A stretch of DNA of 64,000 bases, taken from Paralvinella palmiformis (Eukaryota; Annelida; Polychaeta; Terebellida; Alvinellidae). Numbering within the stretch: position 1 is the stretch's first letter; each line of letters starts with the position of its first letter. Positions 29,341-37,641 of this stretch are shown in pieces. The notes under the pieces are model-generated. The model saw nothing but the letters and a program-made list of their open reading frames with translations. It did no database searches and was not told the DNA's origin. The DNA is taken from contig JAODUP010000127.1 in assembly GCA_025642065.1 (NCBI GenBank), positions 1,487,501 through 1,551,500 on the forward strand, given 5' to 3'. A program made the translations under genes and the position numbers.

Positions 29341-30882
29341 CAAAAAAGCAATGGCTAAAACTGATAAATTATTACTATAGTTAAATATGTATATCTTTAA
29401 ATGATAGTAATGATGATATGAAGCGATATTATATTTTATATATTAAAAAAAAAAACAGGTTTACACATAATTAGAGATTTTGTGAATAGTACAGCCATAC
29501 TGCATCTCTAAGAAGATCGATCTTAAAATTATTCTGTAAATGATGTTATATAATATATTCAGGTGTATTTTTACGTCATTAAATATAACTTAACACCAGG
29601 GTTTATTAGTTGCTGTTTCCCAATGGGAAGGTGTCTGGGTCATCTCCTTCGAGCCTAATGTCTAATACATTATTCAATATTTTCTGTGATATTCTCTGGT
29701 GGTCATCTGCCTCTTCCCGTTTCAGGCCAGCTCATCCATAATGGTACCACGAATACAATTAAATGTAATGGTTTTTAAGTGGAAGTCAGATTGTTTTCAT
29801 ATTTATTAAATAAAGAATTGGATTCATTAAGAAATAATATAAATCAAATTAAACAATCGTAAAAGTAGCTGTAGCCTGTTAAACATGGTATTTGAGATAC
29901 ATGGAGTATACAGTCTGAAAAATTAAGATAAAACTTGTATTCCTTCGCTGAAAAAACTTAGTAAAACATAATTTTGGGTCTATGCTTGGTAATATTTCAT
30001 GTTTTTTCTACAGACATCTTCAACTAATGTCAAAATCCTCTCCCTCAAACACACACACACACACACACACACACATAATCTGAAGCAAGCAATTTCTGTA
30101 CCTGACATTTTAAATTGTTTACTGATATAATAACAGCCATACTTCAGCATTCAAATGGTAATCAAATTTCAGGAACTTCATTCCACAAACATTCTTAGAA
30201 AATCAAATTCAACTAATTGTTTTAATTTTTAACACAGGGTTACAATTTATCCATGTAAAGTTTACATGCATAAATTGTTTGCATTGTAAACATACAAGTA
30301 AACATCATCTTAAGATAATGAATTTTGTAAATATGTCTCTAGAGCTTGATCCTGTGACTTATTTGAACAAGTTCACAACAGCTGGGTTCTACAACATACA
30401 GGGAACACAAAGCTAACCTGAGATAATTCACAGCAATACAATGTAGTCTAGTTTCATTAGTTAGCCAATAGATATAACAGACAGCTCATTACACATACCA
30501 ATATGTTGTTTTGATAATCAGTGACACTTCTTCAATATTCTTCTTCACCGTTTCAGAAGATAGGCCTTTACCTGCATCAATAATCTTTGGTGGATACTCT
30601 GTTATTCCAAAATAAATAGTTTGTATTAATAATAATAATAATAACAATAATAAGGATAAAAAGGTGAGTTTCAAATATAAAACCATGCACAACTACGTAA
30701 CTACAAAAAGTAAGGGTTAAATCTTATCATAAAGTAAATTCAACATGTTATGTATATAAAATATTATGACTGCATCTTCCATATTTATATTTCATTTCCC
30801 TGATATAAATATTATAATACAGTATTAAGAGGCACTTTTTTCTGAACTTCAGAATGATGGATGTACAGCTTGATACATTTGA

Positions 30883-30918
<36 letters not shown>

Positions 30919-33556
30919 TGTGTGGGAGGGGTCAAATATACGGCCTGGCCTAATGCATGCAACACGGACTGTTCTGCCAAACCAATCCTTAGCTTGCCAC
31001 CGAGAGAACGTATCAAATAACGGGCCTCTGACTGACGACAAGCAACAAACATCGCTTTGATTTTATCAATCTTCTTAGAAGTTACCTAAACAAGAAGTAA
31101 AAATTAGCCATTTAAATCTTTAAAAAATATAAAGATGATGACGAGATATTATATTTGGATTTATAAATCATAATTATTATAATATAAGTTCAGACTTAAA
31201 ATGTACCTAATCACATATATTATGCATTAGTGGCGACCACATCAAACATAAATGCAAACAATCATGGTTAGAAATATCATAATTAATGTCAAAATATGAA
31301 CACGATCAACCACATATTAAATAATCCATTTAAATAATAAAGTGCTGTTAATTCGATTATTACTTGTCTGTGCATGCCATCATTTTGAAGCTAGACCAGA
31401 AACCTCAGAATACTGACATCACTTGATACAAGCTATTTGACCAGATGTCAGAGCATGTGACATTTCTCCTTCACGCCCTCAAATCTGACATCAGGTGAAG
31501 CGTAATGGCAGCCCTCCAGCAATTTGGATAACTTACTTATACAGTTGGCCCCCATTATATAGCAGTCCATTATAACACAAAATCAGACATACCACGGTCA
31601 AATCTTGGGCCCCAAATCGTGGAATCCACAACAGAGCATTTTTATGCAAAATGCAATATTTTGAATCCCATGATATAGATCCTGTCAAGATCCTCCAACT
31701 GTATGGCTTACTTCAATGGACCAATAAAACATTCCATGACAACTTGAAACAGAAAAAACTAACAGACAACCTTCTGTAAATGTGTGTTCTATAAAATTAT
31801 GTTTTTTTAAATTGTTCAATAAAATATGATACTCTCATTACAAAAGCAGTTACACAAACAAATACATTTTCATAAATGTTTATTTCCATGCATGGACTTA
31901 TAAACGTTCATTTATTGGTTCACAGAGTTGCTATCTTCATCAGTAAAACATGCACTATTTCTGGTGGATGAATATCGCCAATCCAAGATGGCTGGTACTT
32001 TTGCACAATTTCGCACAGAAATCTTTACTTTTCTACACAAACACTGAGGTAACATTTATGTTTAAGTCAACAAATAATTAAACAATTACTGGGAATAAAC
32101 AGTTGTATGTAATCTTCAAGGATGGTGTAAAATGAGGTGAATAAATGGACTCCCTATTATCGACCACCCTGATAGTGACCCTGTCTCGCTTCACGGTCCA
32201 CCTATAACACAGTCGATGGGTTGTGGACCCCAACGACCGCATTATAACGGGGCCAGACTGTACCTATGATATCAGGTACAGTTATTGATTATTATTGGGG
32301 AATTTGGTTTTACTTTTATAAGCATTCCATATTTAAGTCATATTATCTGAGGATGAACTGCTCCTTTAACTGTTCTTTAAAATATGACTTACTGCATTGC
32401 CAGACATTGTTGCTATTTCTTTTAGTTTGGTGAACACACCTCGGACGGTCAGTTTCTGTGGCGTAAACATAGTCCTTTGATTACTTCTACTCATCTACAA
32501 GAGAAAACAAAGCCAGATAAAAATTAATAATTCTTAAACAATAACATGTCCTCGCTGTAAAAATAACATCCACAAAAACAGTAACGTCAATAACTGTCAC
32601 CGATAATAATCTTTAGTCAAAACACATTCTTTTATCCCTAAGCTGTGCATGATCTAGATACAGGTTCAGATGTGTTCTGTTGTAATACTTACTTCAGCAA
32701 CGAGACCTAGGTCACCTCTTTGCTGAGCATCCTCCTTCACCTTCTCTAATGAGCGACCTTTTAAAACAGAATTATCAAAATAAACCTCCCAGTAATTAAG
32801 TTTATCTTAACATTCTGCGTCTACTGTTTGTTGCATATATAGAAATAACTAAATAAATCTACTCTAAGGCAATTAATAAGAAACAGTTCAAACATTTGAA
32901 CAGAAAACATCATCTCCAGCTACACATATTCTTTCCAAGATCCTCTGTGCGATCTGTGCACAATTAATAATTATAAATTGTTTTAATGGCCATGTTATGG
33001 TTCCCATAGCAAAGGAAATATTATTTTCCAGGACATTTCCAGGAGTTTTCTGGGACAAAATTACCATTTTCCAGGACAAAGTATATAAGATTTAAAGGTA
33101 ATAAATCAAGATATGTGCAAAAAGCATACTATATTTATTCAATATATGATTGAATATTGACATTTTTATAGTACAGCCTCCTCCTCACCTCTTCTAGCTG
33201 TCTGATCCACCCACTTTTATTCAAATTTTAACTAACATGGGATATGAAGACTATGTATGTTTGTTATTTTGTTGTTCTAACTGCATTTTTTCACAGGCAA
33301 TATTTTTCCGGGATATTTCATGAAAATAAATTTATTACTTTTCAGGTTTCCAAGAAGCACGGGAACCCTGTATAAGCAAACATTTAGCAACTGTTACTTC
33401 TTACCTTCAACTAGAAAATTGAAATTTTTGCAGCAAAGCACATTAAGATTGCACAAAAATACTCTAGAAAAATATTTTAGATATTCATCAAATTAAAAAT
33501 GCGTTGTTAAACATGTTAAAGTCAACTTATTGAAAACTGCCATGAAATAGCTGTAC

Positions 33557-33591
<35 letters not shown>

Positions 33592-35796
33592 ATGTGTGTT
33601 CAAGACCCAAATACACAAACCTAAATATATAGAACCCAAACTTACATAAACCAAAACATTCATAAATCTAAACCCCCCCCCCCATAAATCTATGCATACA
33701 CAGACCTGTATATGAAACCTAAACATTAATAATAATAAAATGTGCTACCCATGTGTGTTCTTATATTTAATATTCTTCATAGACGGCCAATGTCATAACA
33801 TAAAACATAGAGACGTAGATATTTTGCTATTGTTGTTATCCCAACTGTTAGTGATAAGAATCATAACGTTCAAACTTTAACCAAGAGAATTTTAGCAACA
33901 TTAATCATAATGTAATCACCAGTTGCCTGAGCTATGGTCTTCATCAGAAGATTTTCACCGATTCCTAACTCCAGACCTTCATAAGATGGCGCCACCTTGT
34001 TGAGACACATATAAACGCAATAGGTCAAATCATCAGGTGTTAGCACCAGCACAGATCGGAAGAAATTCGACAAGATTTCAATCATCTTCAACCTAGAACA
34101 AAACCCGAAATGCATTCACTAAAAATTTGCTCATTTGATCGTAGAACTAAAACAAGTAACGCAGAGCTGCTTAAATGAAAATTAACATCGGTATAAAAAT
34201 TTAAATATATATCAACCTGGCGGAAATGCTTTCAATCGCTTCAAATGTCTTTGCAACTGCCAGATATGGTACCCTGGAAAGAGAAGTGAAAGGGAATACA
34301 CAAACAGGAATGTTAAGTAAAAAGGAGACAGTCAGAAACATCCACCGTTCATCCCTATTCAGTTGTACAAATGAATTTTTCCCATCAATTTGGATGGATC
34401 TCCGGCTAAAGGCGCACTAACACTTAGAGCTTATAGAACTTGTTTTTCACTGCTAATCTTGTGTTACACAGAACTGATAGACTTCTCATCACAGAAAGGT
34501 TGGATCTACTATCATGACGGTTACAACAACAGGTAAACCATGGGACGACCTCGGGCAAATAGAGACAGAGATTAGGCGTCTAGTCACCGATCATCGCTAA
34601 ACGACGGAAAATGACTAACTAAAGACAATAATATGGAACCGATCAGGCGCACTATAAATAACAGACCAATGAAAGATATCAAACACAAAAGGCTATACAG
34701 AGAATGATTAAAACAACCACAAATATCTAACAATAACACGTACACATGACCTGAAAAATAGATAAATCGATTGCCTTCAGCAACATAACAGATCGTTTAT
34801 ACGCTTCATAATTATTAACACTGACTTATCACCAGGTAACTTTTTTGTGTTTTCTGATACATTTCACTTTGGGAACAAGTTATCAACTCAATGACAGGTT
34901 TCAAACACCTCTGGGATTTTTGTCCCTTCTTGTTTGATTGTGGTCAGGGCCAGTCTCGGAAGAATACAGGGTCTGGAATTAAGGGGGCAACTCGCTACAT
35001 TATAGCGCTCCAGAAATGGGAAAATAACACCACCATCCCACCCCACCCCCACACACAAACATTGTATAATACATTGTTTTATAACTAGATTAACTATCCC
35101 ACAGGTTGAAGCCCCAATTATGAGATTCAGCAGATTTTATAACATAACAGACTGAATAACATTTATACCACAAGAGAGTTTTTCGTAAGTAAATTCACAT
35201 CTGAAAAGGGAAGAAAGAAATGTATTCGCACAAGAGGGATCAACGAATCAACATTCTTTTAAGGCATCGCGGAGTCGAGAATATTTCAGAAACACATACA
35301 ATGAGTGTGATCCGATCACATTACTGCAATAGAGAAATGTGGCAAATGTCGGACACCCGACCATCTGAGAAGCGAATGGATGAAAAACCTTCATCCCATT
35401 AATAAAAAAGAACAAAAAACCCAACTGAAACTTGTACTGTCTTTCGCAAAGGACAACATCTGCCACTTGTTACTTCATCTGACTAACTTCCTGTTGATGG
35501 TCAAGTCAACAACACTACATAACAGGGAAGCCGCTCTAAAAGAAACCAAATAACACGTTGCTCTGATTACTAACAGGCCTTGCGATGTTCACCAGGGGAT
35601 CAAAGGTCCATTAGTGCAAATCTCCGCATACAAATACCATTATTGGTCGTTTTAAATGTTTTCATCCTGGCATCAGGAGGCCAAAACACGCTTAACATGG
35701 CCCAAGTGTTGTGTGTTTGGCTAAAAGCAGATGGTTTTAAAGACGGTGCCAGATCATTAATGGAAGGCATTTAAAATTGGAAAACATACCCGGGGC

Positions 35797-35830
<34 letters not shown>

Positions 35831-36375
35831 ATCCAATCAGTTTGACTGAGCGCCTGGCTGTCAGCCTGTACTAACATACATATGCGAAGATGAATGTTTA
35901 TGTGTGTTTGACTGGCTGATTGGCTGTGGTGTGTGTGTGTGTGTGGTCAAAATCATTTACATTAATACAAAAAATGCCAGAAAATTAGCCAAATCTTTCT
36001 AAAAGCTAACATTATTTAATGTTATCTCTATAAATAAGCTGTTTAGTGAAGGATGCTCAACACGTGTACTGCGTAAACATTTGCTTGTATCAACTCTCAT
36101 CAAAACACAGAAATACTACCGACATAGCTAGTTAGCTTCTATTCGCCTTCAATAACATTTTCTTTTATTATAAAACTGGGAAGATTTCCAAAACAACCTT
36201 CATTCATTTCAAGATTTTTAACTCAACAATTGACTTCCCATTTTACATAACAGAAGCGACTTACTTCTCATTGTTTTTCCAGCAAGCATCTTCTATTGGG
36301 TGGTATTTAGTCTTGGATGGGTTATACTGTTTACCATCATCTTTTGACTTACTGATTGTCATGGTTGCAAAAGGA
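3752..36375 (-). CDS. LIG1: DNA ligase 1, ATP-dependent (15 exons, N-terminus and last exon not found)
   Basis: This enzyme seals nicks with ATP, joining Okazaki fragments and finishing excision repair in the nucleus; in animals it works with PCNA. Fifteen minus-strand exons join in frame to about 643 residues that follow the known order of animal LIG1. Exons 1-8 give the helical DNA-binding domain (for example [28 protein letters not shown]). Exons 9-12 give the adenylation domain with motif I ([10 protein letters not shown], catalytic Lys codon at 24354-24356), motif III ([10 protein letters not shown]) and motif IV (CEGLMVKTL). Exons 12-13 give motif V (NWLKLKKDYL). Exons 13-15 give the OB fold and motif VI ([14 protein letters not shown]). 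Every intron is GT-AG except intron 11, which is GC-AG, and phases match at all 14 junctions. Vertebrate LIG1 has about 919 residues, so roughly 250 N-terminal residues and a short C-terminal tail are missing here. LIG3 and LIG4 are excluded by the close match to the LIG1 motifs and OB domain. Exon numbers are local to this window. Confidence 0.97.
4398..4441 (-). other. hammerhead/Penelope-like motif (weak)
   Basis: The minus strand reads CTTGATAAAGGTT, a 6-nt loop, AACCGAAAC, then TAGTC. GGTT/AACC forms a helix II-like stem between a CUGAUGA-like and a perfect GAAA box, and GUC follows. Positions 3 and 8 of the core are U and A instead of C and G. Helix I pairing is only about 3 bp, so this is probably a decayed remnant. 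Confidence 0.3.
4441..4645. repeat. divergent direct repeat, left copy
   Basis: GATTCATCAGGGAGCTGAAT and ATAGAGAAG, flanked by TG-rich tracts, recur in diverged form about 800 bp to the right at 5210-5430. Confidence 0.6.
5210..5430. repeat. divergent direct repeat, right copy with Z-prone tract
   Basis: This is the diverged partner of 4441-4645 (GATTCATCAGGGGACTAATT, ATAGAGAAG). It ends in an uninterrupted purine-pyrimidine alternation from 5375 to 5431 made of TG, CG and CA steps. Confidence 0.6.
6466..6637 (-). mobile_element. SINE family B copy
   Basis: On the minus strand the head GGTGCAGTGGTTAGAGCACT is a tRNA-like A box and GGGTTCGAATCT a B box, followed by a body ending near CACATCTGGG. 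The flanks share the 11-mer tttacaaatga at 6455-6465 and 6638-6648. It lies in LIG1 intron 14. Confidence 0.82.
6901..6969. other. nested inverted repeat
   Basis: CCGACC at 6901-6906 pairs with GGTCGG at 6964-6969. Inside it GATTAGGCT (6920-6928) pairs perfectly with AGCCTAATC (6936-6944) around a 7-nt loop. It lies in LIG1 intron 14. Confidence 0.6.
7332..7529 (-). CDS. LIG1: LIG1 exon 14, OB-fold domain
   Basis: The exon is 198 nt (66 codons). It encodes [20 protein letters not shown], then [20 protein letters not shown] and [10 protein letters not shown]. This matches LIG1 GTGFxDExLE and VWExKxADLSxSP. The acceptor is TTTACAG and the donor is CTT|GTAAGT. Confidence 0.96.
8199..8285. repeat. 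compound (CA)(TC)(CA)(GA) microsatellite
   Basis: About 87 nt of dinucleotide repeats switch from CA to TC, back to CA and then to a long GA block. It lies in LIG1 intron 13. Confidence 0.95.
8919..8947. repeat. (TA)n microsatellite
   Basis: TA dinucleotide run in LIG1 intron 13. Confidence 0.95.
9538..9670. repeat. imperfect tandem duplication, about 70 bp unit
   Basis: TTGTTCACAATTTCTGAGCG and what follows recur as TTGTTCAAAATTATCTGAGT about 70 bp downstream, with ACTGTGCNCT shared. The two units are well diverged. Confidence 0.6.
9941..10210 (-). mobile_element. third tRNA-derived SINE-like element
   Basis: On the minus strand the head GATGGCGCAGTTAGTTAGAG resembles a tRNA A box. The opposite end carries CTCTAAGGTGCTTTACAGTA and then AAT/CTA simple repeats. 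A CTTTACA-type tail next to AAT repeats is widespread in marine invertebrate SINEs. The boundaries are approximate. Confidence 0.5.
10308..10498 (+). mobile_element. SINE family A copy
   Basis: Head GGGCGTCTCGGTGGTCTAGT, A box at about 10321-10332, B box GTTCGAATCT at 10368-10377, tail ATCAATCATC. The flanking direct repeat is ctaagaaaac at 10298-10307 and 10499-10508. It lies in LIG1 intron 13, opposite in orientation to the copy at 13850. Confidence 0.93.
11085..11262 (-). mobile_element. SINE family B copy (older)
   Basis: The minus-strand head GATGGTGCAGTGGTTAGGGC and B box GGGTTCGATTCTGGCTCGTA match the copy at 6466-6637. The body is more diverged and the edges are approximate. Confidence 0.7.
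12211..12306. repeat. compound (CA)n / (GC)n microsatellite
   Basis: A long CA run is interrupted by GCGCGCGCGCGC and returns to CA. It is prone to Z-DNA and lies in LIG1 intron 13. Confidence 0.95.
12455..12625 (+). mobile_element. SINE family B copy, degraded
   Basis: GGTTGTAGGTTCAAATCT is a B-box region. The body TTTGTGGGATATATTTCCCT and GACCAGTGCTAAGGCTAAAC match family B bodies at 6466 and 17846. The head is decayed. Confidence 0.6.
12813..12843. repeat. (TA)n microsatellite
   Basis: TA run in LIG1 intron 13. Confidence 0.95.
13850..14037 (-). mobile_element. SINE family A copy, young
   Basis: Nearly identical to the copy at 51139-51325 over its body and B box. The flanking direct repeat is catcctaaaatgtgac at 13834-13849 and 14038-14053 (16 bp, perfect). 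It lies in LIG1 intron 13. Confidence 0.95.
15560..15712 (-). CDS. LIG1: LIG1 exon 13, motif V and start of OB fold
   Basis: The exon is 153 nt (51 codons). It encodes [40 protein letters not shown] and [11 protein letters not shown]. The acceptor is TTATCAG and the donor is AAG|GTAGGT. Confidence 0.96.
16527..17357. repeat. recent tandem duplication, copy 1 (831 bp)
   Basis: Matches 17358-18207 almost base for base. Visible differences are A16955/C17786, T17188/C18038 and a 19-bp block missing here after 17138. It lies wholly in LIG1 intron 12. Confidence 0.97.
17358..18213. repeat. recent tandem duplication, copy 2 (about 850 bp)
   Basis: Second copy of 16527-17357. ATTAAC occurs at the left edge (16527-16532), at the junction (17358-17363) and at the right edge (18208-18213), a 6-bp microhomology signature. 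Confidence 0.97.
17846..17999 (-). mobile_element. SINE family B copy inside the tandem duplication
   Basis: The minus strand reads GATAGCTCAGTAGATAGA (A box), then GGTTCAAAGATC (B box) and a body ending ACCAGTGTTGAGCC. The matching copy in duplicate 1 (about 17015-17149) has lost the 19 bp that carry the A box. Confidence 0.72.
18864..19108. repeat. 35-bp minisatellite, 7 perfect units
   Basis: The unit begins GTTATAAGGTAAATGACAAG and continues GTGTGGACAACATTT. Seven consecutive copies (245 bp) are identical. The array lies in LIG1 intron 12, about 240 bp from exon 12. Confidence 0.98.
19350..19432 (-). CDS. LIG1: LIG1 exon 12, motif IV
   Basis: The exon is 83 nt and encodes [20 protein letters not shown] and [16 protein letters not shown] is motif IV, and NWLK begins motif V, which finishes in the next exon. 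The acceptor is TTTAACAG and the donor is AAG|GTATAT. Confidence 0.95.
19995..20182 (-). mobile_element. SINE family A copy
   Basis: Minus-strand copy with GATGATGATT tail remnant at the left and AGGCGCC head at the right. The flanks taatcagtcttcattatg and taatcttcatcatgg suggest a decayed target duplication. It lies in LIG1 intron 11. Confidence 0.88.
20627..20672. repeat. (ATCT)n(AT)n microsatellite
   Basis: ATCT units merge into an AT run in LIG1 intron 11. Confidence 0.93.
21087..21276 (-). mobile_element. SINE family A copy, old
   Basis: Diverged copy: ...GGGCTAAATGGGCTGAGCAC and CCAAAGGTAATGAAGGGAAG are recognisable, and the head is close to AGGCC. It ends about 60 bp from the GC donor of LIG1 exon 11. 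Confidence 0.6.
21337..21553 (-). CDS. LIG1: LIG1 exon 11, followed by a GC-AG intron
   Basis: The exon is 217 nt and encodes [20 protein letters not shown]... and [20 protein letters not shown] then LEESIK. The required donor is AAAG|GCAAGT, which has GC instead of GT in an otherwise strong context. Joining it to exon 12 gives [13 protein letters not shown], as in other LIG1 proteins. Confidence 0.94.
22442..22648 (-). CDS. LIG1: LIG1 exon 10, adenylation domain motif III
   Basis: The exon is 207 nt (69 codons). It encodes [27 protein letters not shown] and [20 protein letters not shown], including the motif III acidic residue. The acceptor TTTTAAG has A rather than C before AG; the donor is AAAG|GTAGCA. 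Confidence 0.95.
22857..23900. mobile_element. TA-flanked DNA transposon, non-autonomous, about 1.04 kb
   Basis: The left end TACCGTAGGTCCCGGTCATT and the complement of the right end, TACGGTAGGTCCTGGCCATT, are long terminal inverted repeats; the similarity continues through AAGCC. TA at both edges and a CxGTAGGTCC start suggest the Tc1/mariner-pogo superfamily. No transposase frame is visible. It lies in LIG1 intron 9. Confidence 0.75.
24333..24448 (-). CDS. LIG1: LIG1 exon 9, catalytic lysine
   Basis: The exon is 116 nt. It encodes [20 protein letters not shown] and [25 protein letters not shown] is adenylation motif I; its Lys (codon 24354-24356) carries the AMP in this family. The acceptor is TTTGCAG and the donor is CAG|GTGTGT. 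Confidence 0.96.
24629..24814 (-). mobile_element. SINE family A copy, young
   Basis: Body nearly identical to the 13850 and 51139 copies. The flanking direct repeat is aatactgatcagttga at 24613-24628 and 24815-24830 (16 bp, perfect). It lies in LIG1 intron 8, about 180 bp from exon 9. Confidence 0.95.
26661..27042. mobile_element. hAT-like MITE, copy 2
   Basis: The 382-bp relative of 965-1318, inverted, has ends CAGACATG...CATGTCTG and AATTGGAATTG iterations inside both ends. The flanking 8-mers are ataagtat and ataggaat (6 of 8 identical), which fits the 8-bp duplication of hAT transposons. A poly-G run sits just inside the left end. It lies in LIG1 intron 8. Confidence 0.78.
27650..27830. 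other. cluster of strong hairpins, possible LINE 5' remnant
   Basis: Three inverted repeats stand in a row: the perfect palindrome AGGGGCTTAAGCCCCT at 27695-27710; GGGACCAGGTG (27746-27756) with CACCTGGTCCC (27765-27775); and GTGGGG (27787-27792) with CCCCAC (27800-27805). GGGGCTAATAACCCCACCCC next to CCTGGTCCCCCAGG is reminiscent, from memory, of upstream parts of RTE-like LINEs. No frame follows. Confidence 0.5.
27977..28173 (-). mobile_element. SINE family A copy
   Basis: Complete copy from the GATGATT tail to the GGCGCCCC head. ggaggcaga occurs on both flanks (27968-27976 and 28174-28182), a likely short target duplication. It lies in LIG1 intron 8. Confidence 0.9.
28898..28984. repeat. 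17-bp minisatellite, 5 units
   Basis: The unit AATCAGTGTCCCCATTC is repeated five times. The fourth and fifth units carry substitutions (CACTCG). It lies in LIG1 intron 8, about 170 bp from exon 8. Confidence 0.93.
29152..29237 (-). CDS. LIG1: LIG1 exon 8, end of DNA-binding domain
   Basis: The exon is 86 nt and encodes [20 protein letters not shown] then PKHCKLTPG, leading into [12 protein letters not shown]. The acceptor is CTCACAG and the donor is CCAG|GTAAGA. Confidence 0.94.
30050..30076. repeat. (AC)n microsatellite
   Basis: AC run in LIG1 intron 7. Confidence 0.95.
30499..30598 (-). CDS. LIG1: LIG1 exon 7
   Basis: The exon is 100 nt and encodes [20 protein letters not shown] and [13 protein letters not shown], with a split Cys codon (TG|T) at the 3' end. 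The donor is TATTG|GTATGT and the acceptor is ATAACAG. Confidence 0.94.
30884..30916. repeat. (CA)n tract forming a splice donor
   Basis: A 33-nt CA run on the plus strand reads (GT)16 in the transcribed sense. It starts exactly at the LIG1 exon 6/intron boundary. Confidence 0.95.
30917..31085 (-). CDS. LIG1: LIG1 exon 6, donor inside a (GT)n tract
   Basis: The exon is 169 nt and encodes [20 protein letters not shown]... and [20 protein letters not shown], a highly conserved LIG1 block. It ends ACA CAA G and is followed at once by GTGTGT repeated to about 33 nt, so the 5' splice site is the first unit of the microsatellite. The next exon begins AGTATCC and restores the frame (TQEYPPK). Confidence 0.94.
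31539..32272. mobile_element. TA-flanked pogo/Tigger-like element, non-autonomous
   Basis: The left end TACAGTTGGCCCCCATTATA and the complement of the right end, TACAGTCTGGCCCCGTTATA, form terminal inverted repeats beginning CAGT next to TA, the pattern of pogo/Tigger elements. It is about 734 bp with no transposase frame and lies in LIG1 intron 5. Confidence 0.75.
32393..32494 (-). CDS. LIG1: LIG1 exon 5
   Basis: The exon is 102 nt, exactly 34 codons: [20 protein letters not shown] followed by [14 protein letters not shown]. The acceptor is TTGTAG and the donor is GCA|GTAAGT. It matches the LIG1 segment SRSTQRxM...GVFxKxxxIA. Confidence 0.94.
32693..32757 (-). CDS. LIG1: LIG1 exon 4
   Basis: The exon is 65 nt and encodes [20 protein letters not shown] plus AE, matching the GRxLExV...GDxGLVAE segment of LIG1. 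The donor is GCTGAA|GTAAGT. The acceptor AAAAG is weak in polypyrimidines. Confidence 0.93.
32996..33370. mobile_element. dispersed repeat, TTTCCAGGACA family, copy 2
   Basis: This is the second copy of the 2855-3187 repeat and ends CACGGGAACCCTG, whose complement CAGGGTTCCCGTG is a common end of non-autonomous hAT elements. It lies in LIG1 intron 3. No convincing 8-bp duplication is visible. Confidence 0.65.
33561..33590. repeat. (TG)n microsatellite
   Basis: TG run in LIG1 intron 3. Confidence 0.95.
33920..34092 (-). CDS. LIG1: LIG1 exon 3, DNA-binding domain
   Basis: The exon is 173 nt. It encodes [20 protein letters not shown]... and [20 protein letters not shown], typical LIG1 DNA-binding-domain helices. 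The acceptor is TTCTAG and the donor is ACTG|GTGATT. Confidence 0.95.
34217..34273 (-). CDS. LIG1: LIG1 exon 2
   Basis: The exon is 57 nt and encodes [18 protein letters not shown] plus split codons at both ends. It opens the DNA-binding domain. The acceptor is TTCCAG and the donor is CCAG|GTTGAT. Confidence 0.93.
35799..35828. repeat. (GT)n microsatellite
   Basis: GT run in LIG1 intron 1, with a shorter one near 35932-35944. Confidence 0.95.
36265..36375 (-). CDS. LIG1: LIG1 exon 1 (of those found): linker to DNA-binding domain
   Basis: The peptide ends ...[21 protein letters not shown], matching the LIG1 segment just before VPYLAVA. The acceptor is TTTCAG and the donor is GAGAA|GTAAGT. 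The first base, T, completes a codon from an upstream exon, so the coding sequence continues upstream. A Met lies inside the exon, but starting there would remove the PCNA-binding region. Confidence 0.9.
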
Positions 36376-37598
36376 CTGAAATGGAACGAAGAAAGTCATA
36401 CGTATTTTAGCTAATGTAAGATACAACTAAGGAATTTTCTATGGTGTAACAAACTCTCTCTCCGAAAGAGAGAGAGAGAGATACATCAATTTCACTAACA
36501 GCATTAAATTAAGCAAGCTTTAGAGCGCTTAAAGACGTAAATTAACTTCATTTATAGGTCACTTACACCTCTAGAGGGAGCCACCGATAGGAGACCACTT
36601 TATATCAGATAAAACTTCAGAGGGCTAAAGTTAGTGATCTAGATCAGTGGAGAGAAGAGATCAGAGATCTACTAATGACATTAGATCATTGATCACAGAT
36701 AGAGATAACCAGAACATCTGTATGGCCGGAGTTCACTTAACTACATTGATCTCCATCACACTTCCTCCCTCACACACACACACACACACACACACAAGGG
36801 AATATTAGGGATTATACAACACAGATTTCCTTGCTGAGGAGAACTCACAAGACAAAATATAAACAAATAATAAAATGTACAATGTATTCCTGTATGTTGT
36901 CTTAGACAGTGTTTTGTTATTATTATTATTATTATTATTAACCATTAATTTGCTTAGCATATATATACATTCCATTATATAAGCAGAGTTAAGTATTATG
37001 AAGATATTTTCAGTTTAATTTCTATATTTATACCTGACACTTCATGAAAAATACGAACAGTTAATATTATTCCTATTAATTATAATTTACTGGAATTGAA
37101 ATACATCTCTCAGAGAGTCAGTCGGGAGTGACTTTACGTGGGCCTTTAATCAGCGGCTTAATTATTAAAGTCCTGGCTATTCAATCACCAGGGGAGCCAC
37201 ATTCCTTGTCAATCAGTGTTTACACCAGACATTTCACTATCCAAGGTCAACAGGTGAATGGCTTTACAAAACATCTCAGCTAAGGTACAACTAACCAATC
37301 TACACAACTGGTTTATTCATCCGGTATCAGTGTGAGTCCCTGAGAACACCCCCCCCCTCCCCGCCTGCTCCCCACCCACCATGTCCAAGATGCTACTTGG
37401 CCAGCCAAAGACAATCAGCATCTGTGTTTCCATCAGGTGAGTGATGAGTGCTATATCTTCCGTTAATCAGAAGTACAGAGAAACCCATCACCAGGACCAC
37501 CTGCCTAAAGAGACCGCCTATCTGTAAGACCATTATTTATTCTTATCTTTCGGGCCTGAAGCTGGCACTGAACAGCCATCATTTCATATTAAATAAAT

Positions 37599-37641
<43 letters not shown>

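Noticed and set aside
32888..33079. minus-strand open frame of 63 codons
   Set aside because: It mostly lies in the TTTCCAGGACA dispersed repeat in LIG1 intron 3, not a gene.
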